Of a stretch of DNA of 64,000 nucleotides, positions 11,801-42,955 are shown one piece after another. How positions within the stretch are numbered: the stretch's first letter is position 1; every line of letters begins with the position of its first letter. A program made the translations under genes and the position numbers. This stretch comes from Alviniconcha marisindica (taxonomy: Eukaryota > Mollusca > Gastropoda > Provannidae). The DNA lies in contig JABMCL010001569.1 of NCBI GenBank assembly GCA_018857735.1, positions 252,001 through 316,000 of the forward strand, given 5' to 3'. The notes below the pieces were generated by a model. It was not told the DNA's origin, made no database searches, and saw only the letters and a program-made list of their open reading frames with translations.

Positions 11801-13591
11801 TGTGTGTGTTTTAAAAGTCAGGATTTTAACAAAACCTGTTGGTGTTAACGTGGTTTAGAAACTTCACAGGTAATAATTATCTGGATGGGCAAAACACCAA
11901 CAAGTGTTATAGCAAGTCTGACGCTGGTTGCAGCTCAATACTCATCACTGGGTGACCCCAGCATGCATGTCTTGTGCTGAAGATGGAAGAGGGCATGTTG
12001 TGTAACAGGCAAGCTAGGATATTTTATGTTTTGTATGGCTAGTCCCACTGCATGCACTAATCATCACTCATAAAACTCTATTTTTGTCTTGTTTCATAAA
12101 ACTATTTTTATTAAATAAAATCCATGAGGGTAATCGTCACTCATAAAACTCCATGAGGCATTTTAAAGCAAAATCCTTGATTTTGAATTTTTATTTGGAT
12201 CTTTCCAGTTCTGCCTGTTGGACAAAACATGCATGTTCTTAGGAGAAGGCTAGTTCTTTTAATCATGCCACATACATTAAAAACAATATGGTTAAAAAAT
12301 CAAAAAAGTTGTGGAGGTTCCTGGTGGGAAATGCATGCTTAGTATTTGGCAACATAAATCAGATGAATTTTTTTTCAAATCATCAACATGTGCACATAAA
12401 TATGTAGTAATCATACAAGGTTTGAACCTGAAAGCAGCTTGGACCAATAAACAAATATAATATGATTGCAACAGCCAACTGTGAAGCAAATAGAGTGCTA
12501 AAGAATAATCAGTTGTATTGTTTTCTCCATGAGACAGACCTGGCTCCAAGAAACAGATAATCTACCGTGACTTGTTACAGCATCAATTTTGGGCATGTTG
12601 ATACTATGAAATCAGATGAAGCTGCTTTTGCTTGATTATGAGTTACAGTGAATGTCTAATGAAGTTTGCTTGATGTGAATTCAGACATTAACTGCTTTTG
12701 TTTTCCTTCCATTTGTTGTGCTCAGAAAGAAATGATTTCCAGTTTTGCATTTCTGGTACATATGTACTAAACACTTTCATTCAACCACAACCAAAAGTAA
12801 GAAGAATCTATAATAATCCACAGAAAACACAAATTTACTCAATTTTCTGTAGCTGTTTTTCTGGCATTTTTGTTTGATATACATATACATTTCCTCTCAT
12901 GTGCTGGACACCACTTGCTCAAATTTAGTGCCCAAGACATGGTCTTTATAAAAAGACACAAACCAACAAAAAACAAACAAACAACCAAACAAAAACAGCA
13001 AAAAACAAACAACAACAACACAGGAGCACTACAGATGTCAATGCCCATTTACTATGAAAAAGATTCAAAAAGGGGTGAAAACTTGTAACTTTGAAATTAA
13101 ATGTGCAATGACACAAACAGTGCTTCTGTGTTGTTTGCTTTATTACCCCCATATATATAAAAACAAAAGTGCCAGAAAAAAGAGAGAGAAAAAAAGGGGC
13201 TTGGGGTGCAAATTTAGACTTTCACTAGATTATCTCATATTATTCTTACTTCTTAGCCTTATTTCAAAGAGAGAGAAACAAATAGAAAATGATGCTTGTA
13301 TACTGACTTTATTGGGGGTTTTTACCACATAATCATCACACACGATTATGTTTATGACATTAAAATGAAATGAAAATCAACATAACAACAACATGTTAGA
13401 GACCATACAGTATCAATGATGAAAGGTCCTGATGAAACTAACCACATCTGGAATGTGCAAATCACAAAAAAAGTTCTTGCCTTCCCCCTTAAAATAGCAT
13501 AAAAACCAATGGGAAACAGTTTATTTCTGGGTATTCAATCATAATGCAAGTGAAAGACCTTAGATATAACACCACATTCTTGCAAGCACTG

Positions 13592-13787
13592 GACAGAAAA
13601 ACAACATAGCTCAACCAAACAAGATAAGTTATTTCGCTTCTCATCTCATTTGTTATCATTTTTAACCGTTTAACTGTTGTTTAAGTGTCTTTTTGTAGCT
13701 TTACAAATGGGATTACCCCCAAAATTTGCAGATTGTGAGTTTGTGTCCTAATAAATAAGCAATCTTTTGAACCTTATAATGTGTTTG
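13592..13787. repeat. Dispersed repeat, copy 1 (second copy at 16585-16772)
   Basis: Shares AAAACAACATAGCTCAACCA, CATTTAACTGTTGTTTA-like and CCTAATAAA-like blocks in the same order with 16585-16772. Family not recognised. Confidence 0.75.
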
Positions 13788-15940
13788 GATAACACCATAT
13801 GTTTAGCCCTTTGACAAAACTGTAAATCTAAATTCACCCACAATTTCAGTTTTTTAACACCACCAGTATTTTTAATCTTGCTCTTGTCTGTCATGAAATG
13901 CATGGACCTTGCTATTTGACCAGAAAAGACAGAAAAAAGCAAAGAAAAAAAAAGCAATGTATTTCTTATGATGCTTAAAAGTTACTTGACATTTTGAAAG
14001 AGTGGTGATTATAAGCCACAGCTGGTAGTATAAGGATTAATAAAGATGCTGATTCAAGTACACTCACTACCCATTAGGATCTGCCTTCTTTCTGCACCAT
14101 TGTAGACAAGAAAATGCTCAGTCAGCTCATACATTCAAAACTGGAAAATCCAACTGACATTTTTTTTTTGAAACTCTGCTAAATATATTCTTAAAATGGG
14201 TCACGGTCTTTAAAATTGGTTTGAATGTGAGCTCCATGGGGGTTATTGTTATGTAGTTTTACATCAGAGAAAACACCAACTTAATTTGTCATATGAATCA
14301 GTTTATTTCTGTAAAATACATGCTAAACAGCTATGCAAAGTTTAGAACTGATCTGGATTGAAATGCAACACACATTAAAAAATAAAACAAAACAAAAAAA
14401 CAAGACCATCATTCTAACCTTTCCGGTATATATAGCTGTGGCCTTGAAAGCATGTCAGTCGTGGAAACTGGTATGACAGTTCAAATGAGGCTATAAGCGG
14501 GTAAAATTTGAAAACCCTCCCTTGAACAGCCTCCAAGTACATTATTTAAAGGTTTTGTTATGGCTGGCTGCAAATCCAAAACAACCTGATTTTCTGTCTC
14601 AAATACATGCGGGAGTCAAGAAAAGTGTTTTGTCCATGACCTCACTGAATGCAAATTTGCAACAACTATACAAAGGTTGGATTCATTTGAACCAGAAGTT
14701 AATGAGAAAATACAATTTCTAATCAACATTCCTAGCAATGTGGTGTTATGGGAATAAAACCAAGGTCACAGAAACTGCTACGCGTAGATAAAGCTGAATG
14801 GAGTTTGCAAACTGTGATCATGGTTAACAAACCAAAACATTAGTTTCTGCCATGGTTGTTGGGTGTCAAAACAAACACTCACTTACTCTACATACAAACA
14901 GTTACAGACAACAAAATCTCAGATGACACCTGAAAGACTGAACTTGCTGAAGAAAAATAGGAACCACGATAACATGAATGAAACGGAATAAACATCACAG
15001 GAAAATTGCGTAATGTTTCTCGGCTTTGTTTCAATTCAATGTAAAAAATAACTGGTCACCGAGCTATGCATTCAACTTCAGTGTTTTACAAATTCTAATA
15101 AAATACCAATAAAATGAAGTTTCCACATACATTGTCCTTTAAAAAAAGAAGAAATATAAAGCAAGAAATACAAAATTTAAAAATGTGTAAAAATACATCT
15201 GTACATGTACAAGCACTTCAAAAAATGATTGAAAAACCCCACTTGCTATCACAAATTCTCTTACAAAATGGACGGATTGCTTTATGGCCAAAGAACATCC
15301 TCCTTGCAAAATGTGAGTATATGTACTGCCTTGGCACCTTCACATCAGTCACCATCTCCACTCTATTATTAATTAGCAATTAAAAGGTGGTGTGACCCTG
15401 TCACAGCTTGCTTTCCTTGAGGAAAGCAACCAGCATTGCCAATTAGAAAAAAATCCAATTGGTACAATAAAATATACAAGACACAAAATTTCAACATGCG
15501 TTTTCGTACTCCTCAAACATTTTCTCAAGCCAAAATGAGAGATGGTATTAGGTCAGCCTCACTGCATTTTTGCTTTCAAAGCAGTCATCTTCTCAGCCTG
15601 ATCTCTTGTACCTGCAGTCTGATCAGCAGTTATCCCTTGCTAACCTCAATGTCCTGTCCTTGTTGTGCAATCAATGACTACCCCCTACTAACCCCGGTCT
15701 CTTGTCCTGGTAGTCTGATCAGTGATCATTCTGTGCTAACCCTGATCTTTTTCTTGTATGGCAATCTTATCAGTGATTATCCCATACTAACCCCATCTGT
15801 TGATCCCACTGCATCACTCTGCTCTTACCCAAAGCTCTGTCTTTCCTGCCCTCATCTAACTAGTAAACCATACCCATTCTGTCCCCCTCTTCCCCCCCCC
15901 TTCCCCAAACTGCCCCCCACCCCCCTGAACAATCACTGAA

Positions 15941-18146
15941 TCAGTGTTGATGCTGATGATGTTCTGAGAACTTTGCTTTTTTCGCTGTCTTGGCTCGATT
16001 CTTGGAAGTGATGGAGGTGGGCTGGGTAATCATGTCAGGATCTCCAAGCATCTTCAGGTATCGGCACCGACACTGAAATGTGTTAAAAAAGAATGTGTCA
16101 CATGAATTATTGCGCTCACTGTTTACTGAATCACTTGACCCCCACTCCTCCCCCCACCCCTTCAAAAAAAAATCATCATGTGAATTATATCTCTCAGATG
16201 TGAAAATTGCTGCAAGCATAATAAATGTGACTTTGTCAGCATATGCAACAATCCTACAATGTTTGGGCTGCCTGTTTGCTTGGTGACCACAGTGATTGTG
16301 AACTGGGATTTCTGTGTGGAACCTAAGTATACCTTCATCTACACACTACCCCAGAATGACCACTGTCATTGTGAGCTGGGGATCTGGAATGGCATCTGAG
16401 TGTGCCATTACAATGGCCACACACACTGTCACAGAATGACCATCATGACTGTTAGCTGAAGGCTCATGCAAAAGAACAGATTTTAACTGACCCTAGTGAT
16501 CAGATATCAGAAACTGCGAGCTGCAGCTAGCAGCTCAACTAGATAGATGTTGGTTCCATAAAAAAACCCTTAACACCAGTGTTGACACAAAAACAACATA
16601 GCTCAACCAAAAACAGACAAGTGTCTTATCTCTCCATCTCATTTTCATTGTTTTTCACCATTTAACTGTTGTTTATGTGTTGCTTTGTAGCTTGGTAAAG
16701 GGGATTACTCCAGAGATTTGCATGTTTTGTCCTAATAAAAGCATTCCTTTGAACATTTTATGTGTTTACAAGTATTGGGCATTTTGGTTTCAATTCCTGT
16801 GCAGGGCACAAATATATATATATGTGCTTTTAATATGTGATGCAAAAATCCCATATTTCTGAAAGCCAAATATGTATCAGATGTGTTCAGTGCCACAATA
16901 GTGGACATTTTTCACTGTACTTTTCAACCTTTGCTATACCAATTTTTGGGCTGCTGTTTTAAAGAATTAAAACATTTTTTTAATCCTGGTTTCCGCCCCT
17001 CTCATAGAGAATGATCACTTCACGTGCACTTTCAAGACTCTTATTCATGTAACCACACACAGAGAGTACTTCAGCCAAGTGCACTGGTATGCCCATTAAA
17101 CTTCAAAGCTTTCAGGCTTTGATTTAAAAACAAAAGAGATCAATGCACCTATCATCATACTTATTATTATGTTGATAATGATCATAATAATTATAATGTA
17201 AAACTTGATGGTGTACCTTTTCATCAGGCAGACATTGTCCCAAGGACTCTAGAAGCAGTTTGTCCCCATAAACAGCAGCCTGGAAGTCTTTGAATGACAC
17301 ACGGCCATCATGGTCATCATGGTCCTGGAAACACAGAGGACACATAACATTAGCATTTTTGATGAGGAAGTACATCAATGAAAGCAAGTTTCATCTCTCT
17401 GAAATGAATTCTGAGGTGCAGCCTCACACGTCACATACATTTTAGGAGCTGGTATGACTTACAGGAATAGGGAGCAGGGATAGTTCAGTTTTTAAAGCAC
17501 TGGGCACATGACTGAAAGGTCATGGGTTTTAGTCCCAGCAGGAGCAGTGGGAGAATTTTCTTCTCCAGGATCAACTTTCTGTGCTGACTCTTATTTCAGG
17601 ATCCATTCCACCCCAAAGTTACCACAGTAGCATGTAAAAGATCCAAGTCATTCTGCCAAAAGTGCAGGTGGCTGGTTACAGCTAAACACACATGCATCCT
17701 ATGTATGTGGCTTTGCATAAAGTGACGGGACATGTTAAATGGTTGTAGGGTGTACACAGGATGTGCCAAGGCAGCAGCAGTTTCACATGGCACTGGTCAG
17801 CCATGTAACAATCAAACAGTGCAGTAAGAATACACCACTTTGGTGGATACTGTCCAAAAATGTACATGCACACACACAAGTACACAAACATGTGCAAATG
17901 CATGCACGTACATGCACCCTACTGCCCCCCCCCATGCACACACACACTCTGTCAAAATTACCAGTTTTTTCAGGGCCAGTTCAGTGAGCTCCTTGATGCC
18001 TTCATCGGCATCATCCTGATCAGCATCATGAGACTTCTGTAAAGGTAAGACACACATATTTTCAGTTCAGTGCAAATAATATTGTTACACTTGTATCAAC
18101 ATTCAAGAGGATATGTTCTTAATTTAATGTATTTGTTCCAGTCTGA

Positions 18147-18240
<94 letters not shown>

Positions 18241-21200
18241 CAGAGAGAGACAGACAGACAGAGAAATTATGGATACATTTTCATTAACCCTCTCTAAACC
18301 GTGTATCTCAACATAAAATGCATGCATCCATGTGCGTGTGTGTGTGTGTTTTCATGTGTGTGTGCATGCATGCATGTGTGCGTGCATGTGGGGTGCATGT
18401 ATTTCATTCTTGTGCACATGCAAGCATGCATGCATGTGTGTACGCAATTCAGTTCCAGTCATACTCAGAATCAGAGCTTGTGTAAGTGTTCTGCATTGGG
18501 CAGCTCTTTCAAACCATAATACAGTGACCAAGTGACTTACAAAGGAACTAACTTGTTTTGTATAAGTTCCAAATAACTGGGATGACTTACCGTAACCATG
18601 CTGTTCTTAAGAAACTGGAACATCTCTTCTCGGGTAATGTAGCCATCTCCATTCAAATCATACACATTGAAACAAACTGCAAACAGACAAAACTTTTGAT
18701 TTAAAAAAATTTAAAGTCATTTTTCTCCAAAACAATAACAGCAACAAAACAAACAAACAAACAAAGAAAACAAAACAACCCCCCAAAAAGAACAACAACA
18801 AAAAACAAGAAAGAAGTAAAACAAAAGCAATATATACAAACAAACAAAAAAGAGAGAGACAGACACTGAGACAGAAAGGTCTACACAAAACCAGCAGCAG
18901 CAACAACATTACCCCTCTATTTCTGTGGAAGACCTCACAATTGGCTAATACAATAACAAACCTTGTCAGATGTGGATGAAATGCTCACCTGACTCTGATC
19001 CAATTAAACCAGTCTAGCACAAAGCAGTTTGGATTAAAATAATGTACAGTACAGTGATCTTAGTAAAAAATCCCAGCAAAACAACAACAGCAACAACAAC
19101 AACACGCATGCACGCACGCACACACACACACAGCACAACACACACAAAGAAAAAACCCATATTCACAGCAAGACACTGTACAGATAGATGTGATAGAAAG
19201 CAGTCAGATGCTAGCCATAAGTATTTAGAAGCAATAATAAAACTAATATAAGCAAAACAGCCATCAGCTGAAAGTCTTTGTCTTTATCAGCTTATGTCTA
19301 TTTGTGCTCAAATCTGTTTCCATATAATCATATATATATGTATCTTACACTTACATCTCATTTTATCCTCTAAGTTGCCTGTCAGAAATGTTGCCATTCC
19401 CATCACATAGTCATCCAGTTTGAGATGCTGTGTGTTGGCACTGATGTCAAAGGTACGGAAAACTGAAGCAAAAACATGAAACAATGAGCTATGTTAACTT
19501 TTTTTTGTGTGTGTGTGGGTAACATGTGTAAATCTGAACAAACAGGATACACAAATTCAAATTAAAAACTACAAACACAAGCTCTACCCTTGCAGTCAGT
19601 TTTTCTACAGAACTCACCGTCATTTTCAGTAGCATAAAATGAAGTACAAAAATGCTGCACTTTTTGGGGAGCTTGAATGAGATATTAAGTATAAAATTTC
19701 CACACACTCTGCTGAGTCAGCATAATAATTAATATATATATAACAAAATATAACCTTCATGCTCAGTAAGGTGGAAAGACACGTATATGTCTTATAATGA
19801 CTTTAGATGCTGGAAATGGTAACAGCCAGTGAGCATCACGCAAGAAGGGTATGTGGTATTATCACACAGACAACTTACTTCTGTCCAAAAGAAAGTCATC
19901 CAGCATGTCAAACTGGTTCATGAGATCATCACGCACAGAGTCACGGTCCAGACCTTTGTCTTTGCATTTGACATGGTAGTGTTCAACAAGGCTCTGCACC
20001 ACCTGTTTGTTCACTGAAAACACACAAGTGATCCTGCAGGTAAAATACATTACATAATAAGAGAGGAACGTGGTGGGAAATGGAAGTTACATATTATATA
20101 TAATATCAAAACCTCAAAATGTTCAAATCAGAATGCCCCAAACTTTTTGATCATCAACAATTACTCAAATCAACACCACATTCACTGAGTTGACAATCCT
20201 CATCTTTCTGTTCAGAAACTGAGGAAGGATTGCTTATATATATCTATATCTATCTATCTATCTATCTATATATATCATACTGGACAGACTTGTATTCTAT
20301 TTGTATGGTGGTCTTGTATTCTTCTGTATTATTGTACAATTCATATCTTTACTATGAGAGTGACACTGAGACTAAATTATTCTGAAGAAAATAATAAACA
20401 ATGTGAAAGAAAATCACCTTGCCTCTCACATTTTCTTTTGAAGAATCACCAGAATTGAACAATGAGTTGATTATTCTACTACCATTACACATGATTGTGG
20501 TTGTTGGTGAAGTGTACCATAATAAAAAATGTTTTCATTAATCCCTTACAGGAAATTTGGGATGCTGTACCTGGGTAAGGTTAAAGCAGCCATCAGAGCA
20601 ATGCTACCCATTCCTACAGTGTGTACAGTACTTTTGTGTAGTACAATGGTATGGCCATCAGTGTTTGGGATTGATGCATGCAACTACATACTGGGGCTGT
20701 ATGAACACTGCAAGAGAGTCTGCACTGAAAGTTGACTCTGGGAGAAAAATCTGTATAAATTTCTGTAGTGAACATGAGTAGTAAGGCATGGTCCATCTCA
20801 GTATTACTTCCACAGTCATAGTCTTAACACAAAAATGTAGACAATACTGTGAAGTCAAGATCACCTTAGAGTTAGACTTCTGTTAGGACTCCCACACTAC
20901 TGACCTATGTAATATATGTGCAATAAAGCCAACAAGACCGTGGGCTTCCTGTGGTGAAACATCAAGACCACCAACACACAACATACAAGGTACTTGTTAG
21001 ACCTGTGCTAGAGTATGACAGTTACTCTATGTCATGTCACTGTTGTCAACGTCAAGGCATCAGAAAAAGTTCAGAGGTGGGCAGCAAGATGAATGAAAAT
21101 GGACTACAGAAGACCAGCATGCATGGGCACAATGTGAGAAAAACCAAGCTGGCTGAAACTCAAACAGCTGAGAAAGAAAGCCCACCTCAACACCTGCAAG

Positions 21201-22433
21201 TTCCACCAAGGACTCATCCATATCAAGTCAAAGCAAAATCACTTACCAGCTGATCAAACAAGAAGGAATGCCAGACATGCATGCATACCCAGGACCTCAC
21301 CTACAACAGTCCATCTCAGTGGACACCTTACAGACGGAAGACCTTCCTTCCAAGGTCCATACCAGAGTGGAACAGTCTTCATCAGGAAGTCACCACAACT
21401 CACACCCCTGGCTCTTTTGTGACCAGTGTCTTCTCTCCTCTCAAACTCTAATGTGTTAATTAACAAAAACTGGAGTTTTGGTTGGTTAGGTTAAATTTGT
21501 TTAACGCCAAATTGTCTCAGAAAAGGTGCTGGCGGGGACTGAAATCCCAGGAGGTGAGGGAAGAGGGAAAAGTGGAGTGGTGCTGGTCATGGTTTTAACT
21601 CCAGAGTCCACTTCTTGATCTTGATCTTAAAATGTACACTTCTTCATCCAGCAGTCTGGCTTAGTGTAGCGGAATAGGGAATGTGTGTTGGTGGCCTGCT
21701 GGTGTTGTGTGGCTGCTACTAAGGCCCTGAAGTTCTGAACAGAGGTGGCGTGGACGGTGACATTGTCCAGGTGGTTTCAGTTGGTATCAGTCTTGACAAA
21801 GAAAGAGTTTTGTAGTTGTTCTGTGTGGCAGCATTGAAATATGCAGGCCCTATTGTTGTTTCTTATGTAGTCACCTATGGTGTTAGCCTTTGTGATGTAG
21901 CCATATGGTTGTTGGGGCTCTCGAGAATGTGTCTGCCTGGTTTTTGCTGAGTCAAAATTGGGATGCTGTGCCGGTACCAGTTCCTCAACCACCCTATAGA
22001 AGAGAGTCAGGCAGAGTAGTTGGCGGTGCTCTTGCAGAGGCTGTAGTTTGGTTTTCTTGAGGAGTCTGGTGACACTGCCGGGGGTCGTGGACCTGTAGTC
22101 GCCAGTGATGAAGCGTGCTGCATTGCGCTGGGTGCGCTCCATCAAGCCACTATGGTGGCTGGTTTGGTCTGGCCGGACACTCTTCCCTAATCCCAACCCT
22201 GACACTTTCCCTTTTCATTTCTCTGTCATCTTGTTAAATACTGAAAGCCCGCAAAGTGCTGGATAAACTTCATTACTTTGTTTACAAACATAAATTTCTT
22301 CTCAAATGTAATTGTATGAAATCAACATATAAAATATATGCATTAAAGAAACAAAAACATAAAGGAACATACGTTTTGTTTTACTGGTTAGCTCTGACAC
22401 TTTCTTTTCCAGCTGTGCTCGGTTTGATCCCAT
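15941..22433 (-). CDS. CLXN: Calaxin (EF-hand calcium-binding domain-containing protein 1), complete
   Basis: Calcium sensor bound to outer-arm dynein of cilia and sperm flagella; adjusts beating in response to calcium. Exons in transcript order: 22433-22373, 20013-19879, 19462-19355, 18676-18591, 18036-17962, 17324-17217, 16072-15941; 705 nt, 234 residues plus stop, phases consistent (1,1,1,0,0,0). Residues 108-119 form a canonical EF loop ([12 protein letters not shown]). The first loop (71-82, [12 protein letters not shown]) lacks the usual Gly at position 6. The third, around 156-168 ([13 protein letters not shown]), has one extra residue against human calaxin. [15 protein letters not shown] and [14 protein letters not shown] match human closely. 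The C-terminal exon is longer and more basic than in human (211 residues) and ends in a His-rich tail. It is divergent from NMT 246 bp away. Confidence 0.93.
16585..16772. repeat. Dispersed repeat, copy 2, in CLXN intron 6
   Basis: Partner of 13592-13787; see the shared blocks noted there. The copies differ at many positions, so insertion is not recent. Confidence 0.75.
17468..17865 (+). repeat. tRNA-derived SINE, full-length but diverged, CLXN intron 5
   Basis: The head GGATAGTTCAG...GGTCATGGGTTTTAGTCCC is a decayed tRNA-like A/B-box region. The body TTTCTGTGCTGACTC, CATTCTGCCAAAAGTGCAGG and GGTTACAGCTAAACACACAT, and the tail TACACCACTTTGGTGGATA, are shared with the SINE at 52148-52595. Antisense to CLXN. 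Confidence 0.85.
18147..18262. repeat. (GA)n microsatellite grading into GACAGA, CLXN intron 4
   Basis: About 75 bases of pure GA followed by GACAGA units. Confidence 0.95.
20905..21462 (+). mobile_element. Decayed 3' end of a non-LTR retrotransposon (reverse transcriptase C-terminal part)
   Basis: Conceptual pieces in order, across several frames: [45 protein letters not shown], then a TIPEWNSLPQEV-like tail. These match the end of LINE reverse transcriptase ORFs common in molluscs (NKTLGFLRRN..., ALVRPVLEY..., KVQRRAARW). Frameshifts and stops show it is dead. It meets another LINE end tail to tail at about 21470. Confidence 0.7.
21627..22205 (-). mobile_element. 3' end of a second non-LTR retrotransposon reverse transcriptase
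   Basis: An open frame of 142 codons (22205-21777) contains [36 protein letters not shown] and [17 protein letters not shown], typical of LINE ORF2 C-termini. After one TGA (21777-21779), where relatives have Trp, the same frame runs on as [19 protein letters not shown] to a TAA at 21627-21629. Fairly young but inactivated and 5'-truncated. Confidence 0.8.
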
Positions 22434-22679
22434 CTTTATTTCTGGAAATATACACCAACACACACAGTGGAGAGGGACGCCAGTTGCCAAGAAGAATGCG
22501 CATGTGCGGCTGCGGTATTATTATAAATAAAAAAATATATAATTTTTTTTATCGTAAGATATATGACTTTTTTAATAACAGTAGCGTGTTGTTTTACGAA
22601 AGTTGGTGATGTGATATATTCGCCAGTTTATAATATTTTTGTTTTTTTTATAAAGTCAGACCGCAGTCAAAGTTGAAAC
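22434..22679. promoter_or_regulatory. Two-way promoter region between CLXN and NMT
   Basis: 246 bp separate the two start codons. It contains TGCGCATGTGCG at 22498-22509, one mismatch from the palindromic NRF1 site, then GGCTGCGG. The NMT start context AACATGGCGGAC is YY1-like. Transcription start sites are not visible; the shared promoter is inferred from layout. Confidence 0.55.
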
Positions 22680-40923
<18,244 letters not shown>

Positions 40924-41861
40924 GGTGCAACAGTGCTTTCGACTTTTCATGAACAGCAGTGCAGTGATTTCTGTCTGGTGTGAAGAACTCTGGTGATTCG
41001 TGAACATCGTGAACAGCTGCACATGGCACAGGATGGACAATCAGTTCACAGTGGAAGTGTGTTCCCTCTCTTCACTCAGTACGGACCACCTTTCTTTTTT
41101 TTCTTTTTTTTTTAATATTTAAAAAGTATTTTGTTTACAGTGAGGTAAACAGTGTTAGGTGTGACTTGAAGGCGTTTGGGATTTGTTTCGGATGTAGTTG
41201 ATTTTGCTAGAAAAATTAATATTTAATATTTCTAGCAACAGCAAGAATACATGTTTGAGAATCAAGAGAAAAGGGAATATCTTGTGTTAGTTTGGAAGGA
41301 AAGGTGTGGGGGAAGGGGGAGTGGGGGGTTTAGCAGATGATAGGGTGCTTCACCTTTTATTTGCAGGATGAAAGCATGGACATTGATGAACCATTCAAGA
41401 ACATGTTGCACGATACAGCAATCCCCCTTCTCCCCTCCCTTCCCCACACCAGCCATCACCACCACCACTCTCCTCCTTTTGTCAAGTTCAGTTCAGATCA
41501 AAAACACTGCTTTGAAGGGAAACCGGACCAAGGACACAAATAGGCCTGAATACATAGAAAGTGTGGCACTGATTTCCAGAAAGTCTGGTTCTGTTAGTAT
41601 GTATTTAACAGACATGCTTTAGTCTTTATTGCTTCGGATTTGAGCTCTTCTGGGCACAGCCGTGTTGGTTCACTCTCTACTAATGAAGAACAGGAAGAGG
41701 TTGGCTCGTGACCTCACAGGTGCAGAGGCCATACGCTGGTCAGTGTGCCGCAGTACAATGCTTTTGGCTGTATTTTGCATTGGTGGTAATGGAGCAAGTT
41801 AACACTGACGAGAGCAGTCCAATTTCCAATCCCTGCAGCTAATTTGTCAAAGTGACATAGT

Positions 41862-42053
41862 AGAACAGATCTAGGGAAATGTACTCACCTGTACGACAAA
41901 ACACAAGGAAACAATGAAATACAAGCGCTTTCGGCAGAAAATTGTCTTCTTCAGGTGCAATTGAAGACGACAATTTTCTGTTGAAAGCACTTGCGTTTCA
42001 TTGTTTCCTTGTGTTTCGTTGTATAGGTGAGTATGTTTCCCTAGATCTGTTCT
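41862..42053. mobile_element. 192-bp foldback element
   Basis: Two arms of about 90 bp are inverted copies: AGAACAGATCTAGGGAAA at 41862 pairs with TTTCCCTAGATCTGTTCT ending 42053. Inner parts AACACAAGGAAACAATGAAA and AGAAAATTGTC also pair with the right arm. The spacer is only a few bases. A transcript would form a very long hairpin. Confidence 0.9.
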
Positions 42054-42516
42054 ATTTTGTCAACCTCACCAGCAGTTGTTCACTCATTCCTCCAAAGTGA
42101 CATAGATTTGAACAACACACCCACCCACACCCAACTCATCCCCCATTTCATCGTTATCAAACTCAGAGATGCTTACCAGTTGGCCGGTGCATTTGCTTCA
42201 GCACAGACTCTGGTTTTCTTGAAAGCCCTGTCAAGCACAAGAGCAGTTTCAAGAACTGCTTGATTTAGAACAATAATGGAAAACAAAGGATGCTCAGTTA
42301 TGCAGCCATTGTTCTCCAAACTTGAAACGGTTATGTTATTGTGTTTGCAGCAGGTATACTCGTTCGGGTACGGTGGTGATGTCAAACAAACATTGGTCAC
42401 AATTACACACTGTGTCACAGTCGCTTCTGCAACAGATTTAGATTCCCTTTCTTTCTCCCTCTCAGAAGTCTACTGCAGCTTCTCTTCTGCGTACTCCAGC
42501 TCAAAATTCAAGGATC

Positions 42517-42955
42517 AACAAACAAGGGAGTTGATTAGCGCTCAAAAGATGTCACACAAACACAACAACAAAGACCCGAGTTGCCTACAGTAACTCCTAC
42601 CTGGCATGTGAGTAAATACAAGGTACATAAACTCAACCAGAGGTACATGCTGAAAAAAAAGGATGCCCCCTAGTGGCATATATGCCCTTCATTTCAGGCA
42701 CGCTCTGTGACAGGTGTGCACAGGCATGAGACAAAACCAGTTTTCAATCAAGAGCGGACTCGGTCCTTTGATCTCAAAACTGGCTCAACATGTCAGGACA
42801 CAAATACACACATTTACGTGGTAGCCTCAGAGTGAATTGTCACTCTGAAACAGTACAAGGCCTAGTGCGACAGTTACGTTACCGTAGTTGACTTGGGTCA
42901 TTGCTGTCATGTTTGTGTGATGTCTTTTGAGTGCTAATTAACTCCCTTGTTTGTT
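42517..42955. mobile_element. 439-bp MITE with long imperfect inverted repeats
   Basis: Ends AACAAACAAGGGAGTTGATT (42517) and its inverse ending at 42955 continue inward as about 80-bp imperfect inverted repeats (GCGCTCAAAAGATGTCACAC against GTGTGATGTCTTTTGAGTGC, and so on). The left and middle part is shared with 11614-11800. Confidence 0.85.

Larger units (their letters stand above)
11001..15940. other. Gene-free stretch between LSS upstream DNA and the CLXN 3' end
   Basis: AT-rich with A-rich simple tracts (for example 12960-13020). Two dispersed-repeat copies are annotated separately (11614-11800 and 13592-13787). The CLXN 3' UTR must lie at its right end; several TTTATT motifs (AATAAA in sense) occur but I cannot choose the poly(A) site. 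The 167-codon open frame at 15436-15939 is repetitive, lacks similarity and runs antisense to the CLXN 3' end; I do not treat it as a gene. Confidence 0.5.
20014..22372. other. CLXN intron 1, holding two retrotransposon ends
   Basis: Besides the LINE fragments annotated at 20905-21462 and 21627-22205 and a TATC tract near 20238-20275, nothing recognisable is seen. Confidence 0.6.

Noticed and set aside
15436..15939. 167-codon plus-strand open frame
   Set aside because: Repetitive CT-rich composition, no recognisable domain, antisense to the CLXN 3' end.
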